DNA from: UBA12191 sp009937185 | GTDB lineage: Bacteria; Planctomycetota; UBA8108; UBA1146 | Length of the DNA: 64,000 nucleotides | Direction of reading: 5' to 3' | Assembly: GCA_938075155.1 (NCBI GenBank) | Contig: CALJGL010000038.1 | Location: 43,671-107,670, forward strand | In this document: positions 52,047 through 61,503 of the stretch, one piece after another | Layout: each line of letters opens with the position of its first letter | Numbering within the stretch: the stretch's first letter is position 1 | The notes under the pieces: model-generated | Database searches by the model: none | What the model saw: the letters and a program-made list of their open reading frames with translations, nothing else | What the model was told of the DNA's origin: nothing | Position numbers and translations under genes: made by a program

Positions 52047-53278
52047 GCGTCTTCCTCGGTCAATGACCAATAAGTCACGGGTGATCCTGGGGCAAGGTCG
52101 GTCTCGCTCGCCGGAACCTGAACCAGGCAATTCGCTGTCGCGAACCCGGTCAGAAGATGAGAGCCTTGACCTCCGGGTAATTCAATCTTGTCCAATCCTC
52201 CAGAGGGATCGGGTTGTACTCGTCCTCTCAGCCAGCGTAATCTTTGACCCGCTGGGAGACGGCAACCTTCCTTGAGAACCCCGTTTCTCTGGGGTGGTAT
52301 TCCATCTTGTCGGCCTTCTAGAACCGCTAAAGCTGGACGCACAAACATCTCAAAGGAAACGAGACAGGCTGCAGGATTTCCAGGGAGGCCAAAAAATGGA
52401 ATGCCTCCTAAAGTGCCATCTACGAGAGGTTTGCCCGGTTTCATGGCGACCTTCCTGATTTCAACGTCCTCACCCATCTCTTTGGCGACGTCACGTATAA
52501 AATCAAGATCTCCAGCGCTGATGCCCCCAGTCGTGAGAATGACATCTGGTTTTTGAGCAATGGTTTCACGCAAACCGGTTCGAATGGCGTCGAGATCGTC
52601 CATTAGGACGGGTCTAGGGAGTGCTGTGGCTCCCCAACGCTCTATTCTTGAGCAAAGTGAATAGAGGTTTGAATTGCGGATTTTTCCCGGTTCTAAACTG
52701 GAGCCTACGGGGACAAGTTCATTTCCACTGGAATGGACTGCGACGACGGGCTTTTTGAAAACAGAGACCTCTGTGGCGCCCACACTCGCAAGGAGACCGA
52801 TGGCGGCTGGGGTCAGTTTCGAGCCCGTTGTTAAAACTTCACCACCTTCTTCAACGTCTTCACCTTTTTTACGGATGTGCACACCCATTGGGGCTTCTTG
52901 AGTAAAGGTGACAGACTCTCTGCCCACTTGCTCGCAAAGTTCAAAGGGAACGATGGCTTCTCCGCCGGGTGGGACGACTGCACCCGTATAAATACGCATG
53001 GCTTGTCCTGGAAGTAGGGGGATGTTCCCTGGCATTCCCGCTTCGATGACACCAGCAACGGGTAAAGTCACAGGATTTTCAGCGGAGGCCTTTTTTAAGT
53101 CCTGACTTTGGATAACAAAGCCATCCATGGCGGTGTTATCAAAAGGCGGAATCGCATCTCTCGTCATAACTGGATGAGCCAATGTTCTTCCCGTGGCGTG
53201 CTCGATTGCAATCTGCTCCTCTGGAAGTCTTTGAATTCTTACGAGGATCGTATCGCGGACTTGTTCAAGAGAAATCAT
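52043..53278 (-). CDS. moeA: Molybdopterin molybdenumtransferase MoeA
   Basis: Inserts molybdate into adenylylated molybdopterin to give active Moco. The ATG at 53278 (MISLEQVRD) has AGAGG upstream and overlaps the cutA stop (ATGA); 411 residues, the usual length. Signatures: PPFDNTAMDGFVI, GEAIVPFE, SSGNELV with GKIRNSN, TTGGISAGDLDFI, FFGLPGNPAACLVSFE. The C-terminal beta-barrel domain is complete. In Mo pathways it acts after MoaC, also encoded here, and before MobA. Confidence 0.95.
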   Translation of the reverse strand: MISLEQVRDTILVRIQRLPEEQIAIEHATGRTLAHPVMTRDAIPPFDNTAMDGFVIQSQDLKKASAENPVTLPVAGVIEAGMPGNIPLLPGQAMRIYTGAVVPPGGEAIVPFELCEQVGRESVTFTQEAPMGVHIRKKGEDVEEGGEVLTTGSKLTPAAIGLLASVGATEVSVFKKPVVAVHSSGNELVPVGSSLEPGKIRNSNLYSLCSRIERWGATALPRPVLMDDLDAIRTGLRETIAQKPDVILTTGGISAGDLDFIRDVAKEMGEDVEIRKVAMKPGKPLVDGTLGGIPFFGLPGNPAACLVSFEMFVRPALAVLEGRQDGIPPQRNGVLKEGCRLPAGQRLRWLRGRVQPDPSGGLDKIELPGGQGSHLLTGFATANCLVQVPASETDLAPGSPVTYWSLTEEDA

Positions 53279-53586
53279 GAAGTACCTCTCGTCATGTTGT
53301 GGACCCACTCAAGATATCCCGAAAGACCGCCAGTTACTTCAAGGGCAATAATTTCGGGACAGTCATATGGGTGCATTTCTAGAGCACGTTGACTGAATAC
53401 GTCTATATCAACAGCAGTCTTTACCAATAGAAGAGTTTCAGATTCCCGTTTCAATTCCCCATCCCAGCAGTAGATCGAAGTCCCAGCAGGGAGTGCATGA
53501 ACACACGCTGCGAGGCTGTTATCGACAAGATCCTCAGCGAATGAGGTCGCCCCTGAGGTGGGATGTGAAACCATGAACAAATACAT
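53275..53586 (-). CDS. cutA: CutA1 family divalent-cation tolerance protein
   Basis: A 103-residue trimeric PII-like-fold protein. Motifs: VDNSLAACVHALPAG, IYCWDGELKRESETLLLVKT and YDCPEIIALEVTGGLSGYLEWV match CutA1. Its role in copper tolerance is debated (family knowledge). The ATG at 53586 has AAGGGAAGAG upstream; it is the first gene of the overlapping minus-strand operon leading to moeA and is divergent from the next plus-strand gene. Confidence 0.92.
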   Translation of the reverse strand: MYLFMVSHPTSGATSFAEDLVDNSLAACVHALPAGTSIYCWDGELKRESETLLLVKTAVDIDVFSQRALEMHPYDCPEIIALEVTGGLSGYLEWVHNMTRGTS

Positions 53587-53771
53587 TGGGCTGTACTCTT
53601 CCCTTTGATGCGAAACGTTCCGAATTTTAACATGAGAGCATGTTCAAGAAACGATGAGGAAAATTTGTTCCTAGTGAAGTAAAATAGATCCCCGGAAAGA
53701 AATTGGTCGCAAAATTTAGCTTTTGGAGAGTCTTGGCCCTGACCAAGAGATCTCAGGAGAATCCCCGGTTT

Positions 53772-55133
53772 ATGCCTGTTTCAGAAATTTTTCAGACGGA
53801 TCCATTCGCCGTCAATAAGACCCGATTTGCCCGGAATCCATCCGGAGCAGTGCTCAGCATATTCGGATGTTTCTTCCTGATCTTATGCGTCCAGAATCTC
53901 GCTGATGGTGGTCTGTCTGTGAACCGGGATGCTTCCGCTTCGGTCATGATCTCTGAGGGGATGCTCGAAAGGGTGACTTTTGTTCTCTTTGGCCAAGAAC
54001 GCGAAGAGATCGCTGAAGTTTCTCTCGAAGATGCGGGTTATCGAATCACACTGTTTAATGAGAAATTAGCTTCTCATTATTCTGTCGTCATTGCCTTGAG
54101 TGATCTTATTTCGAGCCAGCCCCTGGGAGTGAAAGCTTCTGATAAAATCCAATCACAGAGATTGTTGAAAATGGAGCAGCGAGAACAGGTTCGCAGGGAG
54201 CGCAGAGCTGCGAAAAAAGCGGAGCGTTCCAGCAGCTCACGAGATCAATCCACAAGTTCCGGGAGCGACCGTCGGAAATCGGGAAACAAGACGAGTGAAG
54301 TTTCTTTCAAGCCGCTCAGTGAAACGATAGAAAAAGGTTTGTCTCGTGAAGAGTGTATGGATTGGCTCGACGAGTACGGAAGTCTCTTGTCCGAAATGAG
54401 TTCCAGAAATGGAACAGTATTGTCGGAAGGAACGAGTGCTCTTGCCGGTCTCGTGAAATGGTCCAAAGAGAGCGAAAGTAAGCCGAGAGTGTTTCATGCC
54501 CTCAAATCCGAATCTCTGACGATCGTCGAAAGTGCTGAAGATATAAAAGGAAGTATTTCGTCTCGTATCCGTGAAATACAGCGTACCCGTGAGCAGCTAC
54601 AGCAAGGGTTCTTTCAAATTCGGGATATGCCGGAAGTGTTGGATCGAATCCGACTCAGAGTACTCAAGATTGACCAGAAACTGGGGGCTCTAGAATCTTT
54701 GCAGTGGGCATGTGCCGACGGAATCCTAGCATTGGGAAGTCCGGTCATATTAGCAAAGCAAGATTCAGAGATCAGTACCCAGAAGTCTCGCCAAAGGACC
54801 GTGAATAAAACTATAAGAGCGAAGGGGAGCAAGCCTGCCGTTGCTGTAGTGCCAGTTCGTGCTCTCGAAGATGAAGTGGGAGTGACTCGTGGTGTCAATG
54901 CCGACCCAGAGTCTTCACGTTTTGGCAGAACGCCCACACGCAAATCTGAACGATCAGGCAGCTCTTCCAAGAAGAAGACGATGGAGCCTGTGCTTTCCGC
55001 TCCGGCAGAGGACGAATCTCTGAATGAATCTCCTGTGGGTTCAGGGAACTCTTACAGAGAGATCATTCTGGGAGCACTTCTCGGTGCTCTTGGAGTTCTA
55101 TTGATCAGTCAACTCCTCAAGAAGTTGCCGTAA
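53772..55133 (+). CDS. Hypothetical membrane-anchored protein
   Basis: I do not recognise this family. From the ATG at 53772 it has 453 residues; a TTG at 53703 with GGAAAG nearby would add 23. An N-terminal hydrophobic helix (~residues 25-42, VLSIFGCFFLILCVQNLA) and a C-terminal one (~432-446, ILGALLGALGVLLISQLL) suggest a protein anchored at both ends. Between them is a short beta-rich segment that could resemble a small ligand domain (SVMISEGMLERVTFVLFGQ), a basic coiled coil (MEQREQVRRERRAAKKAERSS) and Ser-rich low-complexity linkers. SSKKKTMEPV also occurs near the end. No catalytic motif is visible. It stands between the divergent cutA operon and the convergent P-domain gene. Confidence 0.7.
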   Translation: MPVSEIFQTDPFAVNKTRFARNPSGAVLSIFGCFFLILCVQNLADGGLSVNRDASASVMISEGMLERVTFVLFGQEREEIAEVSLEDAGYRITLFNEKLASHYSVVIALSDLISSQPLGVKASDKIQSQRLLKMEQREQVRRERRAAKKAERSSSSRDQSTSSGSDRRKSGNKTSEVSFKPLSETIEKGLSREECMDWLDEYGSLLSEMSSRNGTVLSEGTSALAGLVKWSKESESKPRVFHALKSESLTIVESAEDIKGSISSRIREIQRTREQLQQGFFQIRDMPEVLDRIRLRVLKIDQKLGALESLQWACADGILALGSPVILAKQDSEISTQKSRQRTVNKTIRAKGSKPAVAVVPVRALEDEVGVTRGVNADPESSRFGRTPTRKSERSGSSSKKKTMEPVLSAPAEDESLNESPVGSGNSYREIILGALLGALGVLLISQLLKKLP

Positions 55134-55180
55134 GACTGAAGTCGGGGCTATCAGTCCTCAAGTAATAATTTGGCGAAGCT

Positions 55181-58100
55181 TCAAGGGCAACTGCTACCTG
55201 TGCTGTTGCAATCGAGAGCATCGTCAGTGGGATCTAAACCGCATTCGAGGGTTGTTCCAGGAGCAGGTATTGGAAGGCTTCCAGGAATGAACAGGTTTGA
55301 CAAGAGGAAGACTGCATCCGCCACGTTGACTCCGCCATCATCATTACAGTCTCCTGCATCACGGCAGGAAATCGCAGGGCTTCCAGGCACGAACAAACTG
55401 GCTAATTGGTATACGGCGTCAGCTACGTTTCTTCCGCCATCATTGTTGACGTCTCCACGAATAAACTGTGGGTCGAGAGGTGGATTTGTATTGTTGGCAA
55501 GAGCTGTCAGATACAGTGGAAGGATCTGGAACAAATCGTTGGAGTAACCGCCGATTTCCCATGTCTGACAGATGACTGGCGCAATATCACTATCGTAGTA
55601 AGTACCTACGTTATAAGGCCCAAACAGATCTGATCCCAACCAGATGACTCCTGAGCGATCTCCACCGAGATCAGGATTGATGTCACACGGAATAAGTCTG
55701 TCGGTGTAGTCGTTTCCTGCCGAGTCTTGCGGATAGACAGAATCAAAAAGACTCATATCCAATCCAAATCCAGAGTCCGCTCCCACCAGATTGACGAGTG
55801 AGTCATCTCCATTTTCGACATTTCCAAAAGTTGTATTTTCAACACCGTCATAGTTCGCAAAAATGGTCTGAGGGTCGTATCCCCAGGCATCGTTACTTTC
55901 GATAAAGATGGATACTGGTGGGCGATCTTGAGAACCATTGAGACCGATATCTCCAGTGTGAATTTCGGAAAGCAATAATCCGTCTGCCGCTGTGAGTTCA
56001 TATCTTTCAGGGTAGGTGCCAAGGCATGCCCAGAGTACTTCGGGAATGCCAGTGCGATCGAGAAGGTCCGGAGTGAATTCCGAAACAGTAATAACGACCC
56101 GCCCTAATTGGGAAAGGGAATCAGCAAGGATTTCACCACTGAGGATGTTGCCTCCTGTTTCTCCTATCCAAATAACGTCTGTGATTCCTGCCCCCGCTGT
56201 GATGGGCAAACTGGTGTTGCTGCACCCTTGGGCAAAGTCGAATCCAATAATCTCATAGGTATGAGATCCCGCAGGAGGAGTATCTACGAAACTCGTTGAT
56301 CCACCGGGGATTCCAGTTGCGATCAGGACGCCATTTCTAATTAACTGAATCTCATCATAAGCAGAGGGGTTCGTCCAACTGAGAGTGATGTCTGTTCCAT
56401 TTGAGACCGCATTGGGATTCTGTGGAGGGAACACCTGACAGCCGGCATCGAACTGGAGACACCAGCGATCGAAGGTGGCTATGTTTCCAGGGAAATCATC
56501 TTCAATAGACATAATCCATGGACCCAAACTGGACGTATTAATGAAATCTTGCATTGAGCCCGGACCGCTGGCTTCCATGGCGCACCCGCAGTTGTAGGGG
56601 CCAGCATTAGCAGGCGCTCCATTCGTGTAGACCAGATTGATGTCCGCATCGGATCCACCTAGGAAATCGTGAAGCCGTATTCCTACTCCACCAGGTGACG
56701 CTAAATCGAGGGAGAGGTTTCCAATGAAGGGGTGACGAATATCCACGAGTACGTCGATATCACCGATCAGGCTATTGTTCGCTACAAAAATGATGTCTGT
56801 GATAGGGCTAGCGGCCTGATTGATGACTGAGCCCGGTTCTCTGCAAGCGGAGTAATCTCTCGCTTGAAGCAAGACCAAGTTTTTACAGGTTAAATCTGAG
56901 ACATTGCCGTTTTGTATTCCTTCGATACAGACTTCAGTGGTTCCAGGAGTCTGAGGAGATCCACCGGTCCATGTGGTGGAGCTACCGGGAATCGTCGCTT
57001 CGAAATTTCCACCTATGTAGATGTTGATTTGGTCGTAAATCGTTGTGCTGACCCAGTTCGCAGTTACCACACCCGTTCCAGGTTCAGCACTTGCACGAAG
57101 TTCAGTAACCGGTTCGACGAGGTAGTTGGATTCGCAGCAATTTTGTGGAACCAGTTCACCTGTCAGAAGAGGTGTGATGCAGTAGATCACCTGAGAAGGA
57201 ATCGTCTGAGGGTCAGTCACGTAACTGGATGTTGTTCCACCTGGAAGAGTTGTCTCCAGAGTGCCATTCGCGTAGATTTCGAATCCGTCATAAGTTTGAG
57301 GGTTGTTCCATGTCAAAGTTGACGTACTGGAACCCGATGGGGTGTCACATATAAGATTTGACACACTGCCAAGTTCAAATGCCCTGAGGCACCAAGAATT
57401 CAAGGAGCCGATTCTTGGTCCTCCACCCGAGAAGACGTCATCCACTCGAAGAGTCCAGTCGCCGAGGGTATTGGATCCGTTGAAATCACCCAAGACACCA
57501 GGACCGGTGGGTTGTAGTGGGCAGCCACAATTGATGCCTGTTGTTCCCTGACCCGCTCCTAAATCCCAAAAGGTGGCCTCGATCCTTGTAGCCGCTCCAC
57601 CGTTCTCATCATGCAATCGGACAGTCGTCCCTGCATGGATCAGGTCGACGACGAGATCTCCGACAAACGGGTGTTGGATATCGACCTGTACTTGAAGGTC
57701 CCCGATCTCCAAATCATCCGTGATCGAAATGACATCGAGTGTTTCTGGGACCGTGTTTCCGACGACGGCACCTGAAGTGCTACAAAATTCAAGCGAAGGA
57801 GTCACGGCTTGTGTCGTGAGGGAGTAGCAAGTCGTAGTGCAGGGTATGGCTCCACCGAGGGAAGGAAGAAGGCAGAGAGTTTGGCTTATTCCGACAGTTC
57901 CTGTGGGGAGGTTATAGGTGGTGGCGTCTCCAGCGAGTACGTCGATCAGATTCCCTCCCGAGAGAACCTGAATGTCATCGTAGACCTGAGGGTTTGACCA
58001 GGACATTTCGATGGTACCTGTTCCTCCAAGGTCGCGACAAAGGAAGTTTTGGGGCGCAAGAACTGCTCCGGAGGCGTTGAGGTCTAAGGTATTAAGGCAC

Positions 58101-58585
58101 CAACCCGACAAGGCTCCGGTTGCTCCACCAGGAAAAATATCTTGGCAACGAAGAGTCCAATCGCCGATAGAACTTCCAGAGGCAAGATCTGACAGGGAGC
58201 CTGGACCCGAAGGTTGCATTCGACAGCCGGAATCCCAAGGGATGGTGTTATTCGGAGCACCACCATCATCGAAGACAATATTGATGAAGTCGTTGGAGCC
58301 TCCCCCCTGGTCATGAAGTCTGACCAAAGTTCCATTGGGAGAGATAATCTCTGCGACGACGTCGTCGATGTAGTCATGAGCAATATCTACAAGAACATCT
58401 ACGTCTACGACCGGTTCATCGATGGTGACATTGATGATGAGTTCTGTTGGAGCAGCAGGATCTTCAGATATCGGGATCGCAGCAGGTAAATTTGTACACT
58501 GTGTGATGTCCGCATGGATCTTTGGCCCGATGGCAATGCAAAGGCCAATGAGGGCTAATCTCAAAATTGATTTTGAAGTGCACAT
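55181..58585 (-). CDS. Secreted protein with three P-domains and a dockerin-like tail
   Basis: A 1134-residue exported protein. The signal peptide is ~residues 1-25 (LALIGLCIAIGPKIHA). Three proprotein-convertase-type P-domains are visible at about 45-170, 270-405 and 580-710; each has the V-D-I-x-H-x-F/Y-I-x-D/N-L signature, a VRLHD-x-x-G-G motif and GDWTLR-x-x-D-x-F with a C-terminal WCL. FN3-like modules separate them (NPQVYDDIQVL, NPQTYDGFEIY, NPSAYDEIQLI). The tail is dockerin-like (RGDVNNDGGRNVADA and DCNDDGGVNVADA). P-domains usually follow subtilases, yet no protease domain exists here. A 12-bp palindrome lies at its ribosome-binding site. A binding or surface function is inferred. 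Confidence 0.85.
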   Translation of the reverse strand: MCTSKSILRLALIGLCIAIGPKIHADITQCTNLPAAIPISEDPAAPTELIINVTIDEPVVDVDVLVDIAHDYIDDVVAEIISPNGTLVRLHDQGGGSNDFINIVFDDGGAPNNTIPWDSGCRMQPSGPGSLSDLASGSSIGDWTLRCQDIFPGGATGALSGWCLNTLDLNASGAVLAPQNFLCRDLGGTGTIEMSWSNPQVYDDIQVLSGGNLIDVLAGDATTYNLPTGTVGISQTLCLLPSLGGAIPCTTTCYSLTTQAVTPSLEFCSTSGAVVGNTVPETLDVISITDDLEIGDLQVQVDIQHPFVGDLVVDLIHAGTTVRLHDENGGAATRIEATFWDLGAGQGTTGINCGCPLQPTGPGVLGDFNGSNTLGDWTLRVDDVFSGGGPRIGSLNSWCLRAFELGSVSNLICDTPSGSSTSTLTWNNPQTYDGFEIYANGTLETTLPGGTTSSYVTDPQTIPSQVIYCITPLLTGELVPQNCCESNYLVEPVTELRASAEPGTGVVTANWVSTTIYDQINIYIGGNFEATIPGSSTTWTGGSPQTPGTTEVCIEGIQNGNVSDLTCKNLVLLQARDYSACREPGSVINQAASPITDIIFVANNSLIGDIDVLVDIRHPFIGNLSLDLASPGGVGIRLHDFLGGSDADINLVYTNGAPANAGPYNCGCAMEASGPGSMQDFINTSSLGPWIMSIEDDFPGNIATFDRWCLQFDAGCQVFPPQNPNAVSNGTDITLSWTNPSAYDEIQLIRNGVLIATGIPGGSTSFVDTPPAGSHTYEIIGFDFAQGCSNTSLPITAGAGITDVIWIGETGGNILSGEILADSLSQLGRVVITVSEFTPDLLDRTGIPEVLWACLGTYPERYELTAADGLLLSEIHTGDIGLNGSQDRPPVSIFIESNDAWGYDPQTIFANYDGVENTTFGNVENGDDSLVNLVGADSGFGLDMSLFDSVYPQDSAGNDYTDRLIPCDINPDLGGDRSGVIWLGSDLFGPYNVGTYYDSDIAPVICQTWEIGGYSNDLFQILPLYLTALANNTNPPLDPQFIRGDVNNDGGRNVADAVYQLASLFVPGSPAISCRDAGDCNDDGGVNVADAVFLLSNLFIPGSLPIPAPGTTLECGLDPTDDALDCNSTGSSCP

Positions 58586-58587
58586 AG

Positions 58588-58599
58588 GAGGTATACCTC
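58588..58599 (-). promoter_or_regulatory. 12-bp palindrome overlapping the SD of the P-domain gene
   Basis: GAGGTATACCTC is a perfect palindrome lying 3 nt upstream of the ATG and overlapping the likely SD (GGAGAGG). In RNA it could form a 4-bp stem with a UAUA loop that occludes the SD, or it may be a DNA operator. Evidence is only the symmetry and position. Confidence 0.35.
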
Positions 58600-58838
58600 T
58601 CCGATTGGTTGAAACAGAGCCTATTCTTCATACATATCTGGCTCAGTCGAGAGAACCTCATCTCAACAGAGATTTCCCATCAATACTATAATAACGTTGG
58701 AATTGGATATTTTGGAATAGATCGTAGGGCGGGAAAATTGTCTGAAAATCTCTTCAGGAGGCTTCTCGCCTGAGTGGAGGAAGTCGTTAGAATGCCACAG
58801 ATCGGTATTTTCGCGATGAATATAGGGGAGGATCAACG

Positions 58839-61490
58839 GTGTCTAGCACTGAAACACCCATGATGCGTCAGTTTCATGCAGCTAAGAAAGATCATCCGGA
58901 AGAAGTTCTCTTTTTTCGTATGGGCGATTTCTATGAGATGTTCTTTGACGATGCTCGTCTCGTATCAGAGCTGCTGGGCATCACTTTGACCTCCAGGTCC
59001 AAGGATCGTAGTGGTCACAAGATTCCCATGGCGGGCATTCCCGTGAAAAGTGTGGAGTCATATATCCAGAGGCTCGTCGAGGCAGGGCATAGGGTTGCGA
59101 TCTGTGAACAAGTAGAAGATGCGGCGGAAGCCAAAGGGATCGTGGATCGCAAGGTCGTAAAAGTCGTGACCCCTGGAACATTTGTTCCGGAAGAGAGTCT
59201 CGAGAATCATTCTCCGATTCATCTTGCTGCTTATCGTCCGGCTTTACAGGGGCTGGGCGGCCTGGCCTGGATCGATTTGTCGACAGGGAAATTCCATTGC
59301 CAGAATCTGGAGGAGGGTCAAGGAACAGAGAGTCTTCTTGCCATACAGCCGAAGGAGATTCTGGTTCCAGAAGGCTTCGATATTTCTGATGACCCATTAC
59401 TCAACTGGTTAAAGGCCTATCTCCCTGCATGCACAACGACTCGATGGCCAGAATGGCACTTTGAGCATGAATCTGCTCGGCAGAGACTGCTCGCTCACTT
59501 CTCCGTCTCGACTTTGGACGGGTTTGGTGTTGAACACTTACGGGGAGGGTTGGGGACAGCAGGGGCACTTCTTGAATACCTAAATCAAACTCAAAGGCAG
59601 TCTCTCGCTCATGTTACGAGTCTCAGATCAATGGGCGAACAAAAGCGTTTGGGACTGGATGCTTCCACGCATCGAGCACTGGATCTTCTGGAAGTGGCGA
59701 GAACGGGTGAACGCCAAGGGTCATTGCTCGGACTTCTTGATAGAACTCGGACGGCGATGGGGGCAAGGCTCCTGAGGGAGTGGCTCCAATCTCCGCTTGC
59801 GGAATCTGATTTGATTCGTTTAAGGCAAACAGCTGTGGCGTGCCTGGTTCGTGATCGGGATGTGACAGTCAGGCTTCGATCAGTGCTCGCAGAGATCAGG
59901 GATGTCGAAAGATTGGCATCTCGATTACCCATGGGGAGAATTCACGGACGTGATCTGCGTGCATTAGCGTTGTCATTGAAGGCTATTCCTGAGCTAAAGG
60001 ATACTCTTAGGGATCTCGAACCTCTCCGGTTCAAGGAGTTAGAAAAAGACCTAGATGCCGATCTTGCTCAAGCGGTCGTCGAGCGAATCGAAGAAACCAT
60101 CATCGAAACACCACCTCTCACTTTATCTGAAGGCGGCGTGATCAAAGACGGATTTGATCCTGGGTTAGATGAATTGAGGTCGATCTCAAATGACGGTGTA
60201 TCGTGGATGGCAAGGTTCGAAGCAGAGGAGTCCAAAAAGACCGGGATTCCAACACTTAAAGTAGGCTACAACCGGGTTTTTGGCTATTTCATTGAAGTGA
60301 CTCATACACATTCTGATCGCATTCCAGAATCATATATTCGAAAACAGACCCTGAAGAATGCTGAAAGATACATCACACCTGAACTTAAAGAGATGGAAGA
60401 GAAGGTGTTGGGGTCGAGAGAGCGAGCCGATCAACTAGAACAAGAACTATTCCAACAACTCCGTTCCGAATTGACGCGTCATATCGGTTTGTTTCAGTCT
60501 GTTTCAGCTCTGGTTGCAGAGGTAGATGTTTATCATTCTCTGGCGTTGATTGCAGCGGAAGAGCAGTGGTGTCAGCCTGAAATCCTCGATGAGCCGATCA
60601 TGGAGATTGAAGAGGGCTTTCACCCCGTTGTGGGTGCTGGCCCAGCCAGAGCCTCTTTCACGCCCAATGATATCCAAATCGGTCGTCAGGAATCATTGGC
60701 GATGATAACGGGCCCTAACATGGCCGGAAAATCGACATATATTCGTCAGGCGGCGTTGATCAGTATCTTGAGTCAAATGGGGTCCTTTGTTCCTGCAGCA
60801 AAGGCTCGAATTGGAATCGCCGACAGGATTTTCACGCGAGTAGGGGCTGCAGACGATCTGATACACGGTCAATCAACCTTTATGGTCGAAATGGTTGAAA
60901 CGGCTCGGATCCTTCATAATGCCACCGAGAGATCCTTGGTGATATTGGACGAGGTCGGGCGGGGGACCAGTACTCATGATGGTGTATCTATTGCATGGGC
61001 TATCGCCGAAGACTTGGCCAAGAGGGTTCAGTGTCGAACGTTCTTTGCGACTCATTACCATGAATTAGTCGCTCTCGAGGATCTGCTTCCAGGGCAGGTG
61101 GTGAATTTGAGAGTGGAAGTCAAAGAGTGGAAAGATGAAATCGTCTTTTTGCATAAGATTCAAAAGGGGTCAGCCGACAAGTCATACGGGATTCACGTGG
61201 CACGATTGGCAGGAATACCCATGGCTGTTCTGGAAAAGGCGAGACTCATACTGGCAGACCTCGAATCGAAAAGTGGCAAGGTGCTGAGTGCGAGTGTTTC
61301 TGAATCTATATCAGAAAAGGCAGCAGTGGTCCTGACTCAAAAGGGTCTCTTCGATCAAACGGAGAGTGAAGTTCTGACGAAGTTACTTGAAATGGATGTC
61401 GACGAGACCACTCCGAAGGAAGCTCTGTCATTCCTATATGACCTGAAACATCTGGCAAAAATTCCCTACATGTCTAGATATTGCGATTAA
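58839..61490 (+). CDS. mutS: DNA mismatch repair protein MutS
   Basis: An 883-residue MutS1. The mismatch-binding motif GDF31YE33MF is near the N-terminus (Phe wedge and Glu), with LTSRSKDRSG and MAGIPVKSVESYI. The ATPase has Walker A G625PNMAGKST633, ILDEVGRGTSTHDG (Walker B/signature) and the FATHYHEL His loop; the C-terminal helices (LFDQTESEVL) are present. It works with the endonuclease-type MutL at 13945. The GTG start at 58839 has GGGGAGG 7 nt upstream. Length and motifs are typical; no Sec, fusion or truncation is seen. Confidence 0.97.
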   Translation: MSSTETPMMRQFHAAKKDHPEEVLFFRMGDFYEMFFDDARLVSELLGITLTSRSKDRSGHKIPMAGIPVKSVESYIQRLVEAGHRVAICEQVEDAAEAKGIVDRKVVKVVTPGTFVPEESLENHSPIHLAAYRPALQGLGGLAWIDLSTGKFHCQNLEEGQGTESLLAIQPKEILVPEGFDISDDPLLNWLKAYLPACTTTRWPEWHFEHESARQRLLAHFSVSTLDGFGVEHLRGGLGTAGALLEYLNQTQRQSLAHVTSLRSMGEQKRLGLDASTHRALDLLEVARTGERQGSLLGLLDRTRTAMGARLLREWLQSPLAESDLIRLRQTAVACLVRDRDVTVRLRSVLAEIRDVERLASRLPMGRIHGRDLRALALSLKAIPELKDTLRDLEPLRFKELEKDLDADLAQAVVERIEETIIETPPLTLSEGGVIKDGFDPGLDELRSISNDGVSWMARFEAEESKKTGIPTLKVGYNRVFGYFIEVTHTHSDRIPESYIRKQTLKNAERYITPELKEMEEKVLGSRERADQLEQELFQQLRSELTRHIGLFQSVSALVAEVDVYHSLALIAAEEQWCQPEILDEPIMEIEEGFHPVVGAGPARASFTPNDIQIGRQESLAMITGPNMAGKSTYIRQAALISILSQMGSFVPAAKARIGIADRIFTRVGAADDLIHGQSTFMVEMVETARILHNATERSLVILDEVGRGTSTHDGVSIAWAIAEDLAKRVQCRTFFATHYHELVALEDLLPGQVVNLRVEVKEWKDEIVFLHKIQKGSADKSYGIHVARLAGIPMAVLEKARLILADLESKSGKVLSASVSESISEKAAVVLTQKGLFDQTESEVLTKLLEMDVDETTPKEALSFLYDLKHLAKIPYMSRYCD

Positions 61491-61503
61491 TTTTTTTAAT
61501 CGC
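61483..61503 (+). terminator. Candidate AT-rich terminator after mutS
   Basis: GCGATTAA-TTTTT-TTAATCGC: a perfect 8-bp inverted repeat with a T5 loop that includes the mutS stop codon. A T-rich stretch follows a few bases later. It is plausible as a weak terminator. Confidence 0.5.

Noticed and set aside
55134..55156. GACTGA/TCAGTC repeat between the convergent genes ending at 55133 and 55181 as a terminator.
   Set aside because: Only 6 bp with an 11-nt loop and no U-tract.
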